A stretch of 64,000 nucleotides of DNA from Acidobacteriota bacterium (lineage in GTDB: Bacteria; Acidobacteriota; Terriglobia; Terriglobales; Acidobacteriaceae): contig JAJZVX010000001.1 of NCBI GenBank assembly GCA_021846985.1, positions 62,001 to 126,000 of the forward strand, written 5' to 3'. Below are positions 8,700 through 17,541 of the stretch, in pieces (the first letter of the stretch is position 1; each line of letters begins with the position of its first letter). A program made the translations under genes and the position numbers. Below the pieces are notes generated by a model, which made no database searches, had not been told where the DNA came from, and saw nothing but the letters and a program-made list of their open reading frames with translations.

Positions 8700-9872
8700 T
8701 TAGCGCGAAAGAAGCTCCTGCGTAGTCAGGAAGTCCTTGAGGGCGCTGCTGAGCGAGGAGGATCTCTGCGCGTCGGGCCAGGCGCTGTTCCACAGGATCT
8801 CGCCGCCGGGTATGGTCAGCGTCTTCTGGCCCCAGGCCATGGCGCTCAGCACGGTGGTGTTCCAGGCCCGGAACTCGAGCTCGTAGGCGCCCTGGCGCTC
8901 AAAGCCCTTTTCAGGCGAACGAAGGTCGGCGACGTGCTCGCCCATATGGGCCACGGCGCGGACCAGCGGATCGCCGTCCAGCTTGCTGCTGATGTAGACG
9001 TTGTAAAGAATGCCGTCGGGCGACGTCCGGGAGCCTTTTTCCAGGCTCAAGCTGCTCTCCTCGCTCAGGTTCCCATTCAAAATATTGACTCCGTTTTCGC
9101 CCGCTTTCTCGCCCTCCTTGCCAAAGATGTCGATGGCGCGGGCCAGTTGCTCGCCAGCCTGGCTGCCCGTTCCAAAGGCCGCAACGGCCTTGCGATTGGA
9201 GGTGACGGGATCGACGATCACCGGGGGCGCGCCGCTGTTCTCATTGGCGGGAGGCGGACCGGATTCGTCCTTGGATGCCTGGGCGGCCTTGGAGTAGTCA
9301 ATCTCCTTGGAGGAAACGTCGGAGACGGACTGGAGGACGAGGCGGGCGTTGTACATATTCATGTTGCCGAAGCCGTCGAGGCTGGTGATCTTGCCGGAAG
9401 GATCGCGCGTCAGGGGCGAGTCGATGCCGTCAAGACGTCCGACCAGCGTTGCGTTCACCTCGTACCGGTGGCAGCCCAGGCACATCCCGTTCATCTTGGC
9501 GGGAGCCGAAAGCTCGGAATCGAATTGCTTGAAGGCCTTGTCCCGTTGCAGCTTGATGGGCGCGGGGCTGGCCGCGGCCACGCTTCCGGCATAGTTGGCG
9601 GCCGGCTGCAGTTGCAGCATGGCGTAGGGGCCAGCCTTCCCGTGACTTCCCTCGGGATAGGCGAGCCAGATGTCGTCCACTTTCGCCCCGCACGACGGAC
9701 CCTTGACGACGAATTGATCGAACCCGGCTTCCACCGTGCCCTTGATGCGGACCATTTTGCCATTGAACGCTGCGGGATTCTTGAGAATGTCGCAGACCGT
9801 CGTGTCGACGACCTGCGCATGCAGGCTGCTGCAGAGGATGCAGACCAGCCCCACCAGGAAAAGGCGCTTCAT
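8700..9872 (-). CDS. Secreted protein of unknown function, paralogue A
   Basis: 390 residues with a clear signal peptide (MKRLFLVGLVCILCSSLHAQ; cleavage after residue 18-20). The first 145 residues of the mature part form a module with a GKMVRIKGTVEAGFDQFVV strand pattern that looks like an OB-type fold, then WLAYPEGSHGKAGP, then CLGC (131-134) before EVNATLVGRLDG. Four cysteines (27, 61, 131, 134) are at the same positions in the next gene upstream. The C-terminal half (from about residue 215) differs more but ends in a shared block including LTIPGGEILWN. I do not recognise an enzymatic function. CLGCH matches the haem c motif by letters, but the paralogue has CLGCF, so haem attachment is not supported. 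Confidence 0.8.
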   Translation of the reverse strand: MKRLFLVGLVCILCSSLHAQVVDTTVCDILKNPAAFNGKMVRIKGTVEAGFDQFVVKGPSCGAKVDDIWLAYPEGSHGKAGPYAMLQLQPAANYAGSVAAASPAPIKLQRDKAFKQFDSELSAPAKMNGMCLGCHRYEVNATLVGRLDGIDSPLTRDPSGKITSLDGFGNMNMYNARLVLQSVSDVSSKEIDYSKAAQASKDESGPPPANENSGAPPVIVDPVTSNRKAVAAFGTGSQAGEQLARAIDIFGKEGEKAGENGVNILNGNLSEESSLSLEKGSRTSPDGILYNVYISSKLDGDPLVRAVAHMGEHVADLRSPEKGFERQGAYELEFRAWNTTVLSAMAWGQKTLTIPGGEILWNSAWPDAQRSSSLSSALKDFLTTQELLSR

Positions 9873-9965
9873 TGAAAACTCTCCGGAGGATCAGATGTCC
9901 TATGGCAAGAATACTCAATGCCGGAGGCGATCCGCAAAGAAATTGACGCGGCGGAAGAGAGGAAG

Positions 9966-10000
9966 GCCGGCGATACGCCCTGAGGGGGTGTCTCGCCGGC
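9966..10000 (-). terminator. Strong hairpin between the two paralogues
   Basis: GCCGGCGA (9966-9973) pairs with TCGCCGGC (9993-10000) and the stem continues inward (ACGCCC with GGGGGT, one mismatch). It stands just after the paralogue B stop on the minus strand, and pyrimidine-rich sequence follows. Probable terminator or attenuating stem between the duplicated genes. Confidence 0.45.
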
Positions 10001-10030
10001 AGGGAGCGAGCCGCATGCGGCGCTTTGCAC

Positions 10031-11257
10031 TTAGCGTGTGAGCATCTCCTGCTGGCGCAGAAAGTCGCTGATGGTGGCGTCCAGGTTATGCTGGCGCTCG
10101 GCCTGGGTCCAGAACTCGTTCCACAGAACGTAACCGCCGGAGATGGTCAGCGTTCTTTGGCCGGTGGCGAGGATCTGGAGGGTTGTGGTCACCCAGGCCT
10201 GGTATTCCTTGTCGAAGAGGGTGGGCAGGGAAATGTTAGGCTGGGGCGAGCGCACGTCGGCGATATGCTCGCCCAGATGCAGCGTGGCGGCGCGCAGCGA
10301 GGGCCCCTGCAGCCGGCCGGTGTTGAACGTGCAGTTGAAGATCACCCCGTCCGGAGACGCGTGCTTGGAAAGCATCTCTTGCTTGGGCTGGACCTCGTTG
10401 GCCACTCCGTAGTTAATCTCCACGCCATGGTTGTCCGCAATGGCATTGGAGGCGCGCTCAAGCGCGCGGGTTATCTCGCTATTCACCCCAAAGCGCTGGG
10501 CCGCGGAGCGGAGATCGTTGAGCGCCTGCAGAGTGTCCACGGAGGCGTTCGGAGCATTGTCCGCGCTGGCGTGCACATTGACCATCGCCGAAGCGGAGAC
10601 AGCGTTCATGGTCTGCTCCTGCAGGGTCTGAAACGCCTCCGGAGGCTGGGACTTCACCACGGCATCGGCCTTGGAGAAGTCGTACTCGTGGGGAGTCACG
10701 TCGGAGACAGACTGGAGTACCAGGCGCGCCGGGTAGGCGTTCAGGCTCCCGAAACCCTCGATCGAAACGATCTTGCCCGATGGGTCGCGACCGACCCCCG
10801 CCTTGGCCACCCCATCCAGCCGGCCCACCAGCGTGGCGGACACCTCGGCGCGGAAGCAGCCCAGGCACGTCAGATCCTGCTTGTGGATGCCGGAAAGGTA
10901 AGAGTCAAATTCCTTGAAGGCCTTGTCTTTTTCCAGGCGCAGGTGCGTGCGGGTCACGGCCTGGTAGCTGCCGGCAAAGTTCCTGGCCGGCTGCACCTGG
11001 ACCAGGGCCATCGGCCCGGCTTTGCCGTGGCTGCCTTCCGGATAGGAGAGCCACAGGGCGTTGATCTGGCTTCCGCAGCTCTTGTCTTTCACAATGAACT
11101 GATCGAAATCAACCGCTACGGTGCCCTTCACGCGCACCATCTTGCCGTTGAACGAGGCGGGATCCTTCAGAATGGCGCAAACCGTGGCGTCCGTCACCTG
11201 GGCATGCAGAACGGAAGCAAAAGCGACCAAGGCAATCAAGGCAAAATATCGTTTCAT
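10031..11257 (-). CDS. Secreted protein of unknown function, paralogue B
   Basis: 408 residues; signal peptide MKRYFALIALVAFASVLHAQ. A tandem duplicate of the gene at 8700-9872: over residues 21-70 I count 32 identities in 50, and cysteines 27, 61, 131 and 134 are aligned without gaps. The central region (about 200-300) is longer, Ala/Asn/Ser-rich and probably flexible. The start at 11257 is set by GGAGAA 5 nt upstream and by the signal peptide; the open frame extends 23 codons further without support. It lies 114 bp after the DUF885 peptidase gene on the same strand. Function unknown: the OB-like N-terminal module suggests binding rather than catalysis, which is inference only. Confidence 0.8.
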   Translation of the reverse strand: MKRYFALIALVAFASVLHAQVTDATVCAILKDPASFNGKMVRVKGTVAVDFDQFIVKDKSCGSQINALWLSYPEGSHGKAGPMALVQVQPARNFAGSYQAVTRTHLRLEKDKAFKEFDSYLSGIHKQDLTCLGCFRAEVSATLVGRLDGVAKAGVGRDPSGKIVSIEGFGSLNAYPARLVLQSVSDVTPHEYDFSKADAVVKSQPPEAFQTLQEQTMNAVSASAMVNVHASADNAPNASVDTLQALNDLRSAAQRFGVNSEITRALERASNAIADNHGVEINYGVANEVQPKQEMLSKHASPDGVIFNCTFNTGRLQGPSLRAATLHLGEHIADVRSPQPNISLPTLFDKEYQAWVTTTLQILATGQRTLTISGGYVLWNEFWTQAERQHNLDATISDFLRQQEMLTR

Positions 11258-11371
11258 TACGCTTCTCCGATGGGGTTGATGGCGTCGATCTGCGGCCGGA
11301 GCCAGCCCGCGTTGAGCTGGGCGCACAGGCCGGTGACCGATGTGTTGATGGACAGGCCGGCCCGGCGCGTC

Positions 11372-13174
11372 TTAGGAGGGTCCGGCAGATTTCTGGCTTG
11401 CGATCCACGCGTCGATACGGCTGGCAAGCAGGTTGAGCGGCAGCGCTCCCGCGTCCAGAACCTGGTCGTGGAAGGCGCGCAGGTCGAATTTGTCTCCCAG
11501 TTCCTGTTGCGCTTGATTCCGCAATTCGACGATTTTGAGTTCGCCGATTTTGTAGGCCAGCGCCTGGCCCGGCCACGCAATGTAGCGATCGACTTCGGTC
11601 TGGATGGATGGCTCGTCGATGGCGGAGTGCTGGTGGAAATAATCCACCATTTGCTGGCGCGTCCAGTGGTCGTGGTGTACGCCCGTATCCACCACCAGGC
11701 GGATGGCGCGCCACAGATCGGCTTCCAGACGGCCATAGTCCGAATAGGGATCCTGGTAGAAGCCTGCCATCTTGCCCAACTGTTCGGCATACAGTCCCCA
11801 GCCCTCGGTGTAGGCGGTGAAATGCTCGTGTTTGCGGAAGGCGGGAACATGGTCCAATTCCTGCGCAATGGAGATCTGGAGGTGATGGCCGGGCAAGCCT
11901 TCATGATAGGTGACGGCTTCCACTGCGTAAAGGTTGCGGCTGCTGGCGCGATATGTGTTCACGCGCAGCCGGCCCGGGCGGCTGCCGTCCGGCGCGCCGG
12001 GTTCGTAGTAGGCGGGCGCAGCCGTTTGCTCCAGATACGCGGGAACGGGCGCAACCTCGAGCGGAGCCTTTGGAAGGCGTCCGAAGAGCTGCGGCAGCTT
12101 GGCCTGCATGGGGACCAGATAGCCGCGGTAAGCGGCCAGCAGGGCGTCAGCCGAGGCAGGATGAAGCTTGGGATTGGTTTTCAGGCTGGCGCGGAACGAT
12201 TGCAGATCGGCGAAGCCGAGCTTGCGGGCGATCGTCAGCATCGCGGCTTCGTCGCGCTTCACTTCCTCCTCACCGATCTGGTGAATCTCGCCGGCGCTCA
12301 GGTTGGTAGTCGTGTAGTGGCGGATGCAGTACTGGTAGTACTTCTCGCCGCCGGGCAGGGCCCAGATGCCGGGCTGTTGCCGGCCCGCGGGGATGTAAGC
12401 GGCCTGCAGAAAGCGGGCAAAGTGCGCGTAAGCCGGCAAAACCTGCTTGCCAATGGCGCTGAGCATCTCAGTCCGGATGCGGTCGCGCTCGTCAGCCGGA
12501 ATGGAAGCCGGAAATTCCTTCAGAGGCAGCGCGAAGGGTGAATCCTCCGCCTTCTGTTGGGCCAGTTGATTCACCTGGTCCAGAACCTTTGCGAGCAGAT
12601 ACTTGGGCGGCACGCGGTGATCGTCGATGCCGATGGTCATGTCGGCCGTGACCTGGTCAAAGGCGCGCGGAATGGCGTGCAGGCGCGCGATCCAGTCGTC
12701 GTAGTCCTTCACCGTCTTGAAGGTCAGCTCCGCAACCAGCTGCGGATACACGGTCTGGATGCCGCCCATCTGGGTAACGGGCATCTCCCACTCGTTGAAC
12801 TGGGCCGCCTCCTGCTCCTCGGTGAGCTGCTCCAGCAGAACCTCGCGGCTCAGCTTTTCCTCCGGCGTCAAGCCGGTTGGATCGATGGCGGCCACGCGGA
12901 GCAGAAACGCCAGATGGCGCGCCAGCTTCTGGTTTACCGCGGTCACGGAGTAGTCGCTGATGCGGTCGTTGTAGCGCTTGTCGCCCAGTTCTGAGGCAAA
13001 CTCGGGCGAGTGTTCCAGCGTGTCCTGCCAGTAGTCGTCGAAGGCCGATTGAAGATCCTGGCGGCGATCCGCAAGAGGCGCGGCGGCGGAGGGAGCCTGG
13101 CTGCGAAGCAGAGGAGCGCTGGCCGGAAGAAGGGCGGAAAGGAAAAACAGGACGGGCAGGAAGGTTCTTTTCAA
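11372..13174 (-). CDS. DUF885 family secreted metallopeptidase-like protein
   Basis: 600 residues. A signal sequence (KRTFLPVLFFLSALLPASAPLLRSQA) is followed by the DUF885 domain. The zinc-peptidase-like element HEGLPGHH is present at about two thirds of the length, followed by the conserved EGWGLYAEQL, and a YRASSRNLYAVEAVTYHEG context typical of the family. Members are thought to be exported zinc peptidases, but few are characterised. The start is read as TTG at 13174, with AGGA about 10 nt upstream, because it places the signal peptide at the N-terminus; an in-frame ATG at 13270 overlaps the previous gene and adds a polar, unlikely leader. Same strand as the two secreted paralogues downstream. 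Confidence 0.85.
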   Translation of the reverse strand: MKRTFLPVLFFLSALLPASAPLLRSQAPSAAAPLADRRQDLQSAFDDYWQDTLEHSPEFASELGDKRYNDRISDYSVTAVNQKLARHLAFLLRVAAIDPTGLTPEEKLSREVLLEQLTEEQEAAQFNEWEMPVTQMGGIQTVYPQLVAELTFKTVKDYDDWIARLHAIPRAFDQVTADMTIGIDDHRVPPKYLLAKVLDQVNQLAQQKAEDSPFALPLKEFPASIPADERDRIRTEMLSAIGKQVLPAYAHFARFLQAAYIPAGRQQPGIWALPGGEKYYQYCIRHYTTTNLSAGEIHQIGEEEVKRDEAAMLTIARKLGFADLQSFRASLKTNPKLHPASADALLAAYRGYLVPMQAKLPQLFGRLPKAPLEVAPVPAYLEQTAAPAYYEPGAPDGSRPGRLRVNTYRASSRNLYAVEAVTYHEGLPGHHLQISIAQELDHVPAFRKHEHFTAYTEGWGLYAEQLGKMAGFYQDPYSDYGRLEADLWRAIRLVVDTGVHHDHWTRQQMVDYFHQHSAIDEPSIQTEVDRYIAWPGQALAYKIGELKIVELRNQAQQELGDKFDLRAFHDQVLDAGALPLNLLASRIDAWIASQKSAGPS

Positions 13175-13269
13175 GAGACCATATCCTTGGGACAAAGAGT
13201 CGCGGGACGAAGAATCGTCTTCCTGTCGAGTGTAGTGCACCGGGGCGGGGAAAGCGGCGCGGCGCGTCA

Positions 13270-14199
13270 TCAGAGCGTGAGCGCGCCCTCGTTGCCCAGG
13301 ATGCGGTAGAGCGTCGAGCGGCTGATGCCGAGCTGGCGCGCGGCGCGGAGCTTGTTGCCGCGGTTCAGGTCCAACACATATTGAACGTGGTGGCTGATGA
13401 CGGCGTCCAAGGCAAGATTTTCGGGCCGGGGCGTCTGCGGCGCTTCGGCCACAATCTCTTTCCCTGTGGGCAGCGGCAGGTCTTCGGGACGGATGACGCT
13501 GTCGGAGGCCTCCAGCAGGCCGGCTTCGAGCACGGAGGCCAGTTCGCGCACGTTGCCCGGCCAACTGTGCTGGAGCAGGCGCGCCAGCGCGCCGGGGCCC
13601 AGCATTACGGGACGGTGCTGGTAGCGGTGGCAGATACGCTCCAGCAGGGCTTGCGCCAGCGGTGCAATGTCTTCGCGGCGCAGGCGCAGCGGCGGAATGG
13701 CGAAGCGGACGGCGGTAAGCCGGAAGGCAAGATCGGGGGTGAACAGGCCTTGCGCGGCCATCTGGCGCAGCGAGGCGTGCGACACGGCGAACAGGATGGC
13801 GCGGCCCGGGGCGTGGTCTTGCAGGTTTTTCAGCGCGCTCAGCAGCAGCCCTTGCCCCGTAGGCGCAAGCAGGTCCACCCGGTCCAGGTAGATGATCCCT
13901 GCCAGCCGCGCCAGGTCGGCTTCGGTGGCCAGCCACTCGCGCGCGTCGCGGCGCTGAAAGCTGGAATGGGCCAGAAGCGAGCGGCTCACGACGAAGCGGG
14001 CCAGAGAGTGCTTGCCGGCGCCCGGTTCGCCTTCAATCGAGGCCACCTGGAGTTGGGGAGCGGCCATCTCCGCCTGGCTCATGAGCTTGCGCCATGCCGC
14101 GCTCACGCCCACCAGCGGAGCAAAGCCGGGCGGTTCGAGTTCCACCAGCGAAAGCCCTGCGGCGGAAGGCTGGGACTGGAAATGAGCGGTACTCTGCAT
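13270..14199 (-). CDS. Degenerate sigma-54-type AAA+ regulator with Fis-type HTH
   Basis: 309 residues from ATG 14199 (the open frame continues 90 codons upstream as low-complexity sequence). The AAA+ region keeps a Walker A (GEPGAGK), RLTAVRFAIPPLRLRREDI and WPGNVREL, which are marks of NtrC-family activators. Walker B reads YLDRVDLL, with Arg where the catalytic Glu normally is, and the GAFTGA loop that contacts sigma-54 is missing altogether with its flanks. The C-terminus is an intact Fis-type helix-turn-helix (NKLRAARQLGISRSTLYRIL). It may bind DNA without activating sigma-54 RNA polymerase. No receiver or sensor domain is visible. The ribosome site before 14199 is weak, so the start is uncertain. 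Confidence 0.75.
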   Translation of the reverse strand: MQSTAHFQSQPSAAGLSLVELEPPGFAPLVGVSAAWRKLMSQAEMAAPQLQVASIEGEPGAGKHSLARFVVSRSLLAHSSFQRRDAREWLATEADLARLAGIIYLDRVDLLAPTGQGLLLSALKNLQDHAPGRAILFAVSHASLRQMAAQGLFTPDLAFRLTAVRFAIPPLRLRREDIAPLAQALLERICHRYQHRPVMLGPGALARLLQHSWPGNVRELASVLEAGLLEASDSVIRPEDLPLPTGKEIVAEAPQTPRPENLALDAVISHHVQYVLDLNRGNKLRAARQLGISRSTLYRILGNEGALTL

Positions 14200-14592
14200 G
14201 GGTCTCAACGCGCCTCGCCTCCCTGGCTCAAGTAACAATTGCGGGCCGACAGTGCCTTCATCGGCGTGGAGGCAAAAAACATGAGCCTCCGCGGAGCGAG
14301 CAGAGGCGTGGGGCGTTCTGCCGGCCGTGGAGCGGCACGGCAAAGGCGAGGCTTCGCCAGCGGCGGCCGCAATTGCCGGTCTGCCCATGGTCGCAGGATG
14401 ACCTCGCTTGAGGAATGCGGCATCTGCGGCAACGGGGAGAAAGAAGAATGCCGGCGGCGCCGCGCGCATTGGGCCAGGATGCGGTGAGAAACAAGGGCGC
14501 CGGTCAGCGAGGACCGGACCCGGAAACCGGCAGGGCAGAACACTTCGATGGCATGGGAATGCCGGCCGCGGATCGCGGACGAAAGGCGCGGC
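14200..14592. other. Gap with no recognised gene
   Basis: About 390 bp between the regulator and the cinA stop. The regulator's frame stays open through part of it but encodes Ala/Arg/Pro-rich sequence without family features. No tRNA, clear promoter or repeat was seen. Confidence 0.5.
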
Positions 14593-15837
14593 TCACATCA
14601 GCTTGCGCCGCACCATGTCGAGGGCCTGCTGGGCGGCCCATTGGCGGATGCGGTCGCGGTCGCCGCGAAAGGTGCGCTCCACATGCTCGACATTGTGCGC
14701 GTCGGCAAGCGCAAAATGGACAAGGCCGACAGGCTTGCCTTCGCTGGCGCCGGTGGGGCCGGCGATGCCGGTGATGCCGAGGCCCAGGGTGGCGCCGGTG
14801 CGTTGGCGGATGCCGCTCGCCAGTGCCTGCGCCACCTCGGCGGAGACGGCGCCGTGCCGGGCGATGAGGTCGGGCGCCACGCCGGCCATCGAAGTCTTCA
14901 GATCGTTCGAGTACACCACGGCGCCGCCCAGAAACGAGCGCGAACTGCCGCTCACGCTGGTGATGCGCTGCGCCACCAGGCCGCCGGTGCAGCTTTCGGC
15001 CACCGCCAGGGTGGCGTTGCGCAGGCCCAGCAGGTCCAGGACGATCTGCTCGAGTGTTTCGCCGCTGGAGGAGTAGAGATAGTCGTCGAGGGCCTCTTCC
15101 ATGCGTTCGGCAAGCTCGTCGACGCGCTGCTGCGCGGCCTCCGCAGTGGGCTTGGCGCACAGCAGGATGAGCTGAATGTCTCCGGTATGGGCCAGAATCG
15201 TGGTTTCAACGTCGGTGAAGGTGGTGTAGATGGGGGCCAGCAGGCTGTCGGCCTGGGACTCCGGAATCATGGCGGCGCGTAGCGTGCGCCGGGCAATGTG
15301 GCGCGCGGGCAGAATGGACCGCAGCCGGGGCATGCACTCGGCTTCGAACAGAGGCTTGCACTCGTTGGGCGGGCCGGGCAGCAGGATCAGCAGCTTGCGA
15401 TAGCCGCCGAAGACGGAGTCCAGCCACTGGCCGGGGGCGCTGCCGTTGGGGTTGGGCAGAACGGTGGCGCCTTGGAGCACGTCGGCCTGCTTGTGGTTGT
15501 TGGAGGGCATGGCGATGCGCCAGGTGGCGGCGCGGGCGTGAAGGGCGGCCACAATCGAGGCGTCGCGGCGCATGGTCAGCGCCAGCGCCTCGGCCACGGC
15601 TTCGCGCGTGAGATCGTCCTCGGTGGGGCCCAGCCCGCCCATCAGGATGACGATGTCCGTGCGGCCCAGGGCGTTGCGGATGGCGCCGACCAAGTCGCGC
15701 TGGCGGTCGCCGACGATGGTTTTGAAGGTGACGGTGACGCCGGCTTCGTTCAGCTTTTCAGTAAGAAACAGCGAGTTCGTGTCCTGGCGCCACGGAGTCA
15801 GCATCTCGGAGCCCACGGCGATGATTTCGCTTTTCAT
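14593..15837 (-). CDS. cinA: CinA family protein / nicotinamide-nucleotide amidase
   Basis: 414 residues with the usual two parts. The N-terminal MoCF/COG1058 domain begins EIIAVGSEML and contains ILMGGLGPTEDDLTREA. The C-terminal amidase domain begins about residue 250 and contains AESCTGGL, SVSGSSRSFLGGAVVYSN, VALASG-like sequence and GITGIAGPTG. It hydrolyses nicotinamide mononucleotide to nicotinate mononucleotide for NAD recycling, and the N-terminal domain is linked to ADP-ribose pyrophosphatase activity in the family. The start at 15837 is the natural MKSEIIAVG; the upstream GAGAG is modest. It is downstream of yacG-pgpA-NHL in the same direction, 141 bp from the last of these. Confidence 0.93.
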   Translation of the reverse strand: MKSEIIAVGSEMLTPWRQDTNSLFLTEKLNEAGVTVTFKTIVGDRQRDLVGAIRNALGRTDIVILMGGLGPTEDDLTREAVAEALALTMRRDASIVAALHARAATWRIAMPSNNHKQADVLQGATVLPNPNGSAPGQWLDSVFGGYRKLLILLPGPPNECKPLFEAECMPRLRSILPARHIARRTLRAAMIPESQADSLLAPIYTTFTDVETTILAHTGDIQLILLCAKPTAEAAQQRVDELAERMEEALDDYLYSSSGETLEQIVLDLLGLRNATLAVAESCTGGLVAQRITSVSGSSRSFLGGAVVYSNDLKTSMAGVAPDLIARHGAVSAEVAQALASGIRQRTGATLGLGITGIAGPTGASEGKPVGLVHFALADAHNVEHVERTFRGDRDRIRQWAAQQALDMVRRKLM

Positions 15838-15978
15838 AAACCCGCTCTCAGCTCCTGGCCATGCGCGGTTCGCTTTCGGCTCTCAAGCGACAGCTTGTTC
15901 TTTGCGCGCAGAGAATGGCTGGCTGCCGGAGGCCGCTTTTTCGCAGATGGTTGCGCGCTGGTGGCTGAAAGCTGTCCA

Positions 15979-17028
15979 CTAAAACAGGCTCAATCCTTCC
16001 ACGCCTAAGTCCACATCATATACGGCCTCGTTGGTGGCCAGGATCGTGGAGCCGAGCGGGGAAAATGCCAGGCCGGCCAGGTTGGCTCCGGCCAGAACCA
16101 GGGAAGCTTCGCCGCCGGGCGTGATGCGCACCACGCCGCGGCGGCCGCCAAGACAGGCGGCAACGTAAAGGCTGCCTTCCCGCGACAGGGCAAGGCCCTG
16201 CGGCCGGCCCAGGCCGCGATACCACACGCGGGCTTCTCCCTGCGGGCTGATGGCCCAGATTGCATCGCCGGAGGAGAGGGTAGGACCCGTCACGTAGAGC
16301 ACGCCGGCCGCGTCAATGGCCAGATGATAGGCCGAGACGCTGGGCTCCAGGGTGGCGTGAACAAAAATCTGGCGCTCGGGATTGATCTTGAAGATGGTGC
16401 CGGAGCGGTCGCCGACAAACAGATTCCCCTCGGCGTCGAAGGCGGCGCCGGTGGCCACGCCCATGCCCTCGGCGTAAGGGGTGAATTCGCCGCCTGCATC
16501 CACGCGGTAGACCGTGCCCTCGGCGCGGGAGGTGACGAAGAGATCGCCCTCGGGCGAGAAGGCAAGCCCGGTGGCGTTCAGAATGCCGGTCACAAAGGGC
16601 GTGCCCCGTCCGTCGGGGCTGATGCGGACCACCGAAACCGGGGTTTCCTTCCCGCGTGGTCCCGAAATGGTGGCGTAGATCATGCCCGAGCCGCTCACGG
16701 CCGGACTGGTCACGGGATGCAATCCGTCCGAGAGCTGGCGCGCCACGCGCAGCGGAACGGCGTTGCTTGTGCCGCCCGCCGTCTCCACCTGGACCATCCC
16801 CGTCGAAGCTTCCTGGGGAACGCGAAAGGCCAGGCGCGTGGGGCGGCTCATCAGGATGTGGGCCGGCGCGCCATTGACCTGCACCGAGGGAAGCCCTTCG
16901 GCTCCGGGACCAAGGCCGGCGCCGGTCAGCTCAATTTCGCTCAGCGGCAGGCCGGCCGCCGGATCGAGATCGCTGATATGGGGCGTGAGAAGCGCTTCAG
17001 CGGATTGGGATCGTGAACGGGCCATCAT
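15979..17028 (-). CDS. IPT/TIG plus NHL/SMP-30-type beta-propeller protein
   Basis: 349 residues. Residues about 13-95 look like an IPT/TIG immunoglobulin-like domain (ISDLDPAAGLPLSEIELTG, then VQVNGAPAHIL). The remainder has repeated blocks of the type GLAFSPEGDLFVTSRAEGTVYRVD, GAAFDAEGNLFVGDRSGTIFKI and GLALSREGSLYVAA, about six in number, as in NHL or SMP-30 beta-propellers. No signal peptide is evident. Its ATG at 17028 directly follows the TAG of pgpA (TAGATG), so it is probably translated by coupling. Ligand or substrate unknown. The link with pgpA and yacG may be only operonic. Confidence 0.8.
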   Translation of the reverse strand: MMARSRSQSAEALLTPHISDLDPAAGLPLSEIELTGAGLGPGAEGLPSVQVNGAPAHILMSRPTRLAFRVPQEASTGMVQVETAGGTSNAVPLRVARQLSDGLHPVTSPAVSGSGMIYATISGPRGKETPVSVVRISPDGRGTPFVTGILNATGLAFSPEGDLFVTSRAEGTVYRVDAGGEFTPYAEGMGVATGAAFDAEGNLFVGDRSGTIFKINPERQIFVHATLEPSVSAYHLAIDAAGVLYVTGPTLSSGDAIWAISPQGEARVWYRGLGRPQGLALSREGSLYVAACLGGRRGVVRITPGGEASLVLAGANLAGLAFSPLGSTILATNEAVYDVDLGVEGLSLF

Positions 17029-17541
17029 CTATATCCAAAGACGCACCAGCGAGGCTACACCCAAAGCATACAGGCCGGCGGCTACATCGTCGAAAACAAT
17101 GCCCCAGCCTTCGGGGAGGCTTTCAAGGTTGCGCACCGGAAAGGGTTTCACCATGTCGAAGATGCGAAAAAGAACGAGTGCCAGCAGGGCCGGGCGCCAT
17201 CCCGCGGGGCTGAAGAGGAGGGCAATCCACTGTCCCGCCACCTCGTCGATCACCACGAACTGCGGATCTTCGACACCGGAGTGGCGGGCCACGATGGTGG
17301 AAGCGGGAATGCCGCAGAGGAGCACAAGGCCGATGGCGGCGCCGAGAACCAGAAGCAGCGTGCGCGGCGCGGGATGGGCCAGCGCCGTATAGGCATACCA
17401 CAGCAGAACCGCGGCTACCGAGCCCCAGGTGCCGGGGCCGGGCTTGCCGTACCCGGCACCGAAGAAGGTGGCCGCGGCATAGGCCCAGAACGTGGTGCCG
17501 TTCTTGCTTTGAACGGAGGAAGCGCCGGGGCGTTCAGTCAT
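17029..17541 (-). CDS. pgpA: Phosphatidylglycerophosphatase A
   Basis: 170 residues, about four hydrophobic segments. It removes the phosphate from phosphatidylglycerol phosphate at the inner membrane in phosphatidylglycerol synthesis. Family marks: FFGAGYGKPGPGTWGS, the FVVIDEVAGQWIAL motif carrying the acidic residues, LFRIFDMVKPFPV, and GIVFDDVAAGL. The start at 17541 overlaps the end of yacG by 8 nt; the open frame extends 13 codons further but would overlap yacG more. Its stop abuts the next ATG. The three genes yacG, pgpA and the beta-propeller gene form a tight operon. Confidence 0.92.
   Translation of the reverse strand: MTERPGASSVQSKNGTTFWAYAAATFFGAGYGKPGPGTWGSVAAVLLWYAYTALAHPAPRTLLLVLGAAIGLVLLCGIPASTIVARHSGVEDPQFVVIDEVAGQWIALLFSPAGWRPALLALVLFRIFDMVKPFPVRNLESLPEGWGIVFDDVAAGLYALGVASLVRLWI

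Noticed and set aside
9469-9483. CLGCH in paralogue A as a c-type haem attachment site
   Set aside because: The aligned motif in paralogue B is CLGCF, and the cysteines at 27 and 61 are conserved alongside. A disulfide or metal site is more consistent than a haem.
11372-13936. An 854-codon open frame that would extend the DUF885 protein
   Set aside because: The extension overlaps the regulator gene and encodes low-complexity Arg/Ala sequence. A TTG start at 13174 places the signal peptide at the N-terminus.
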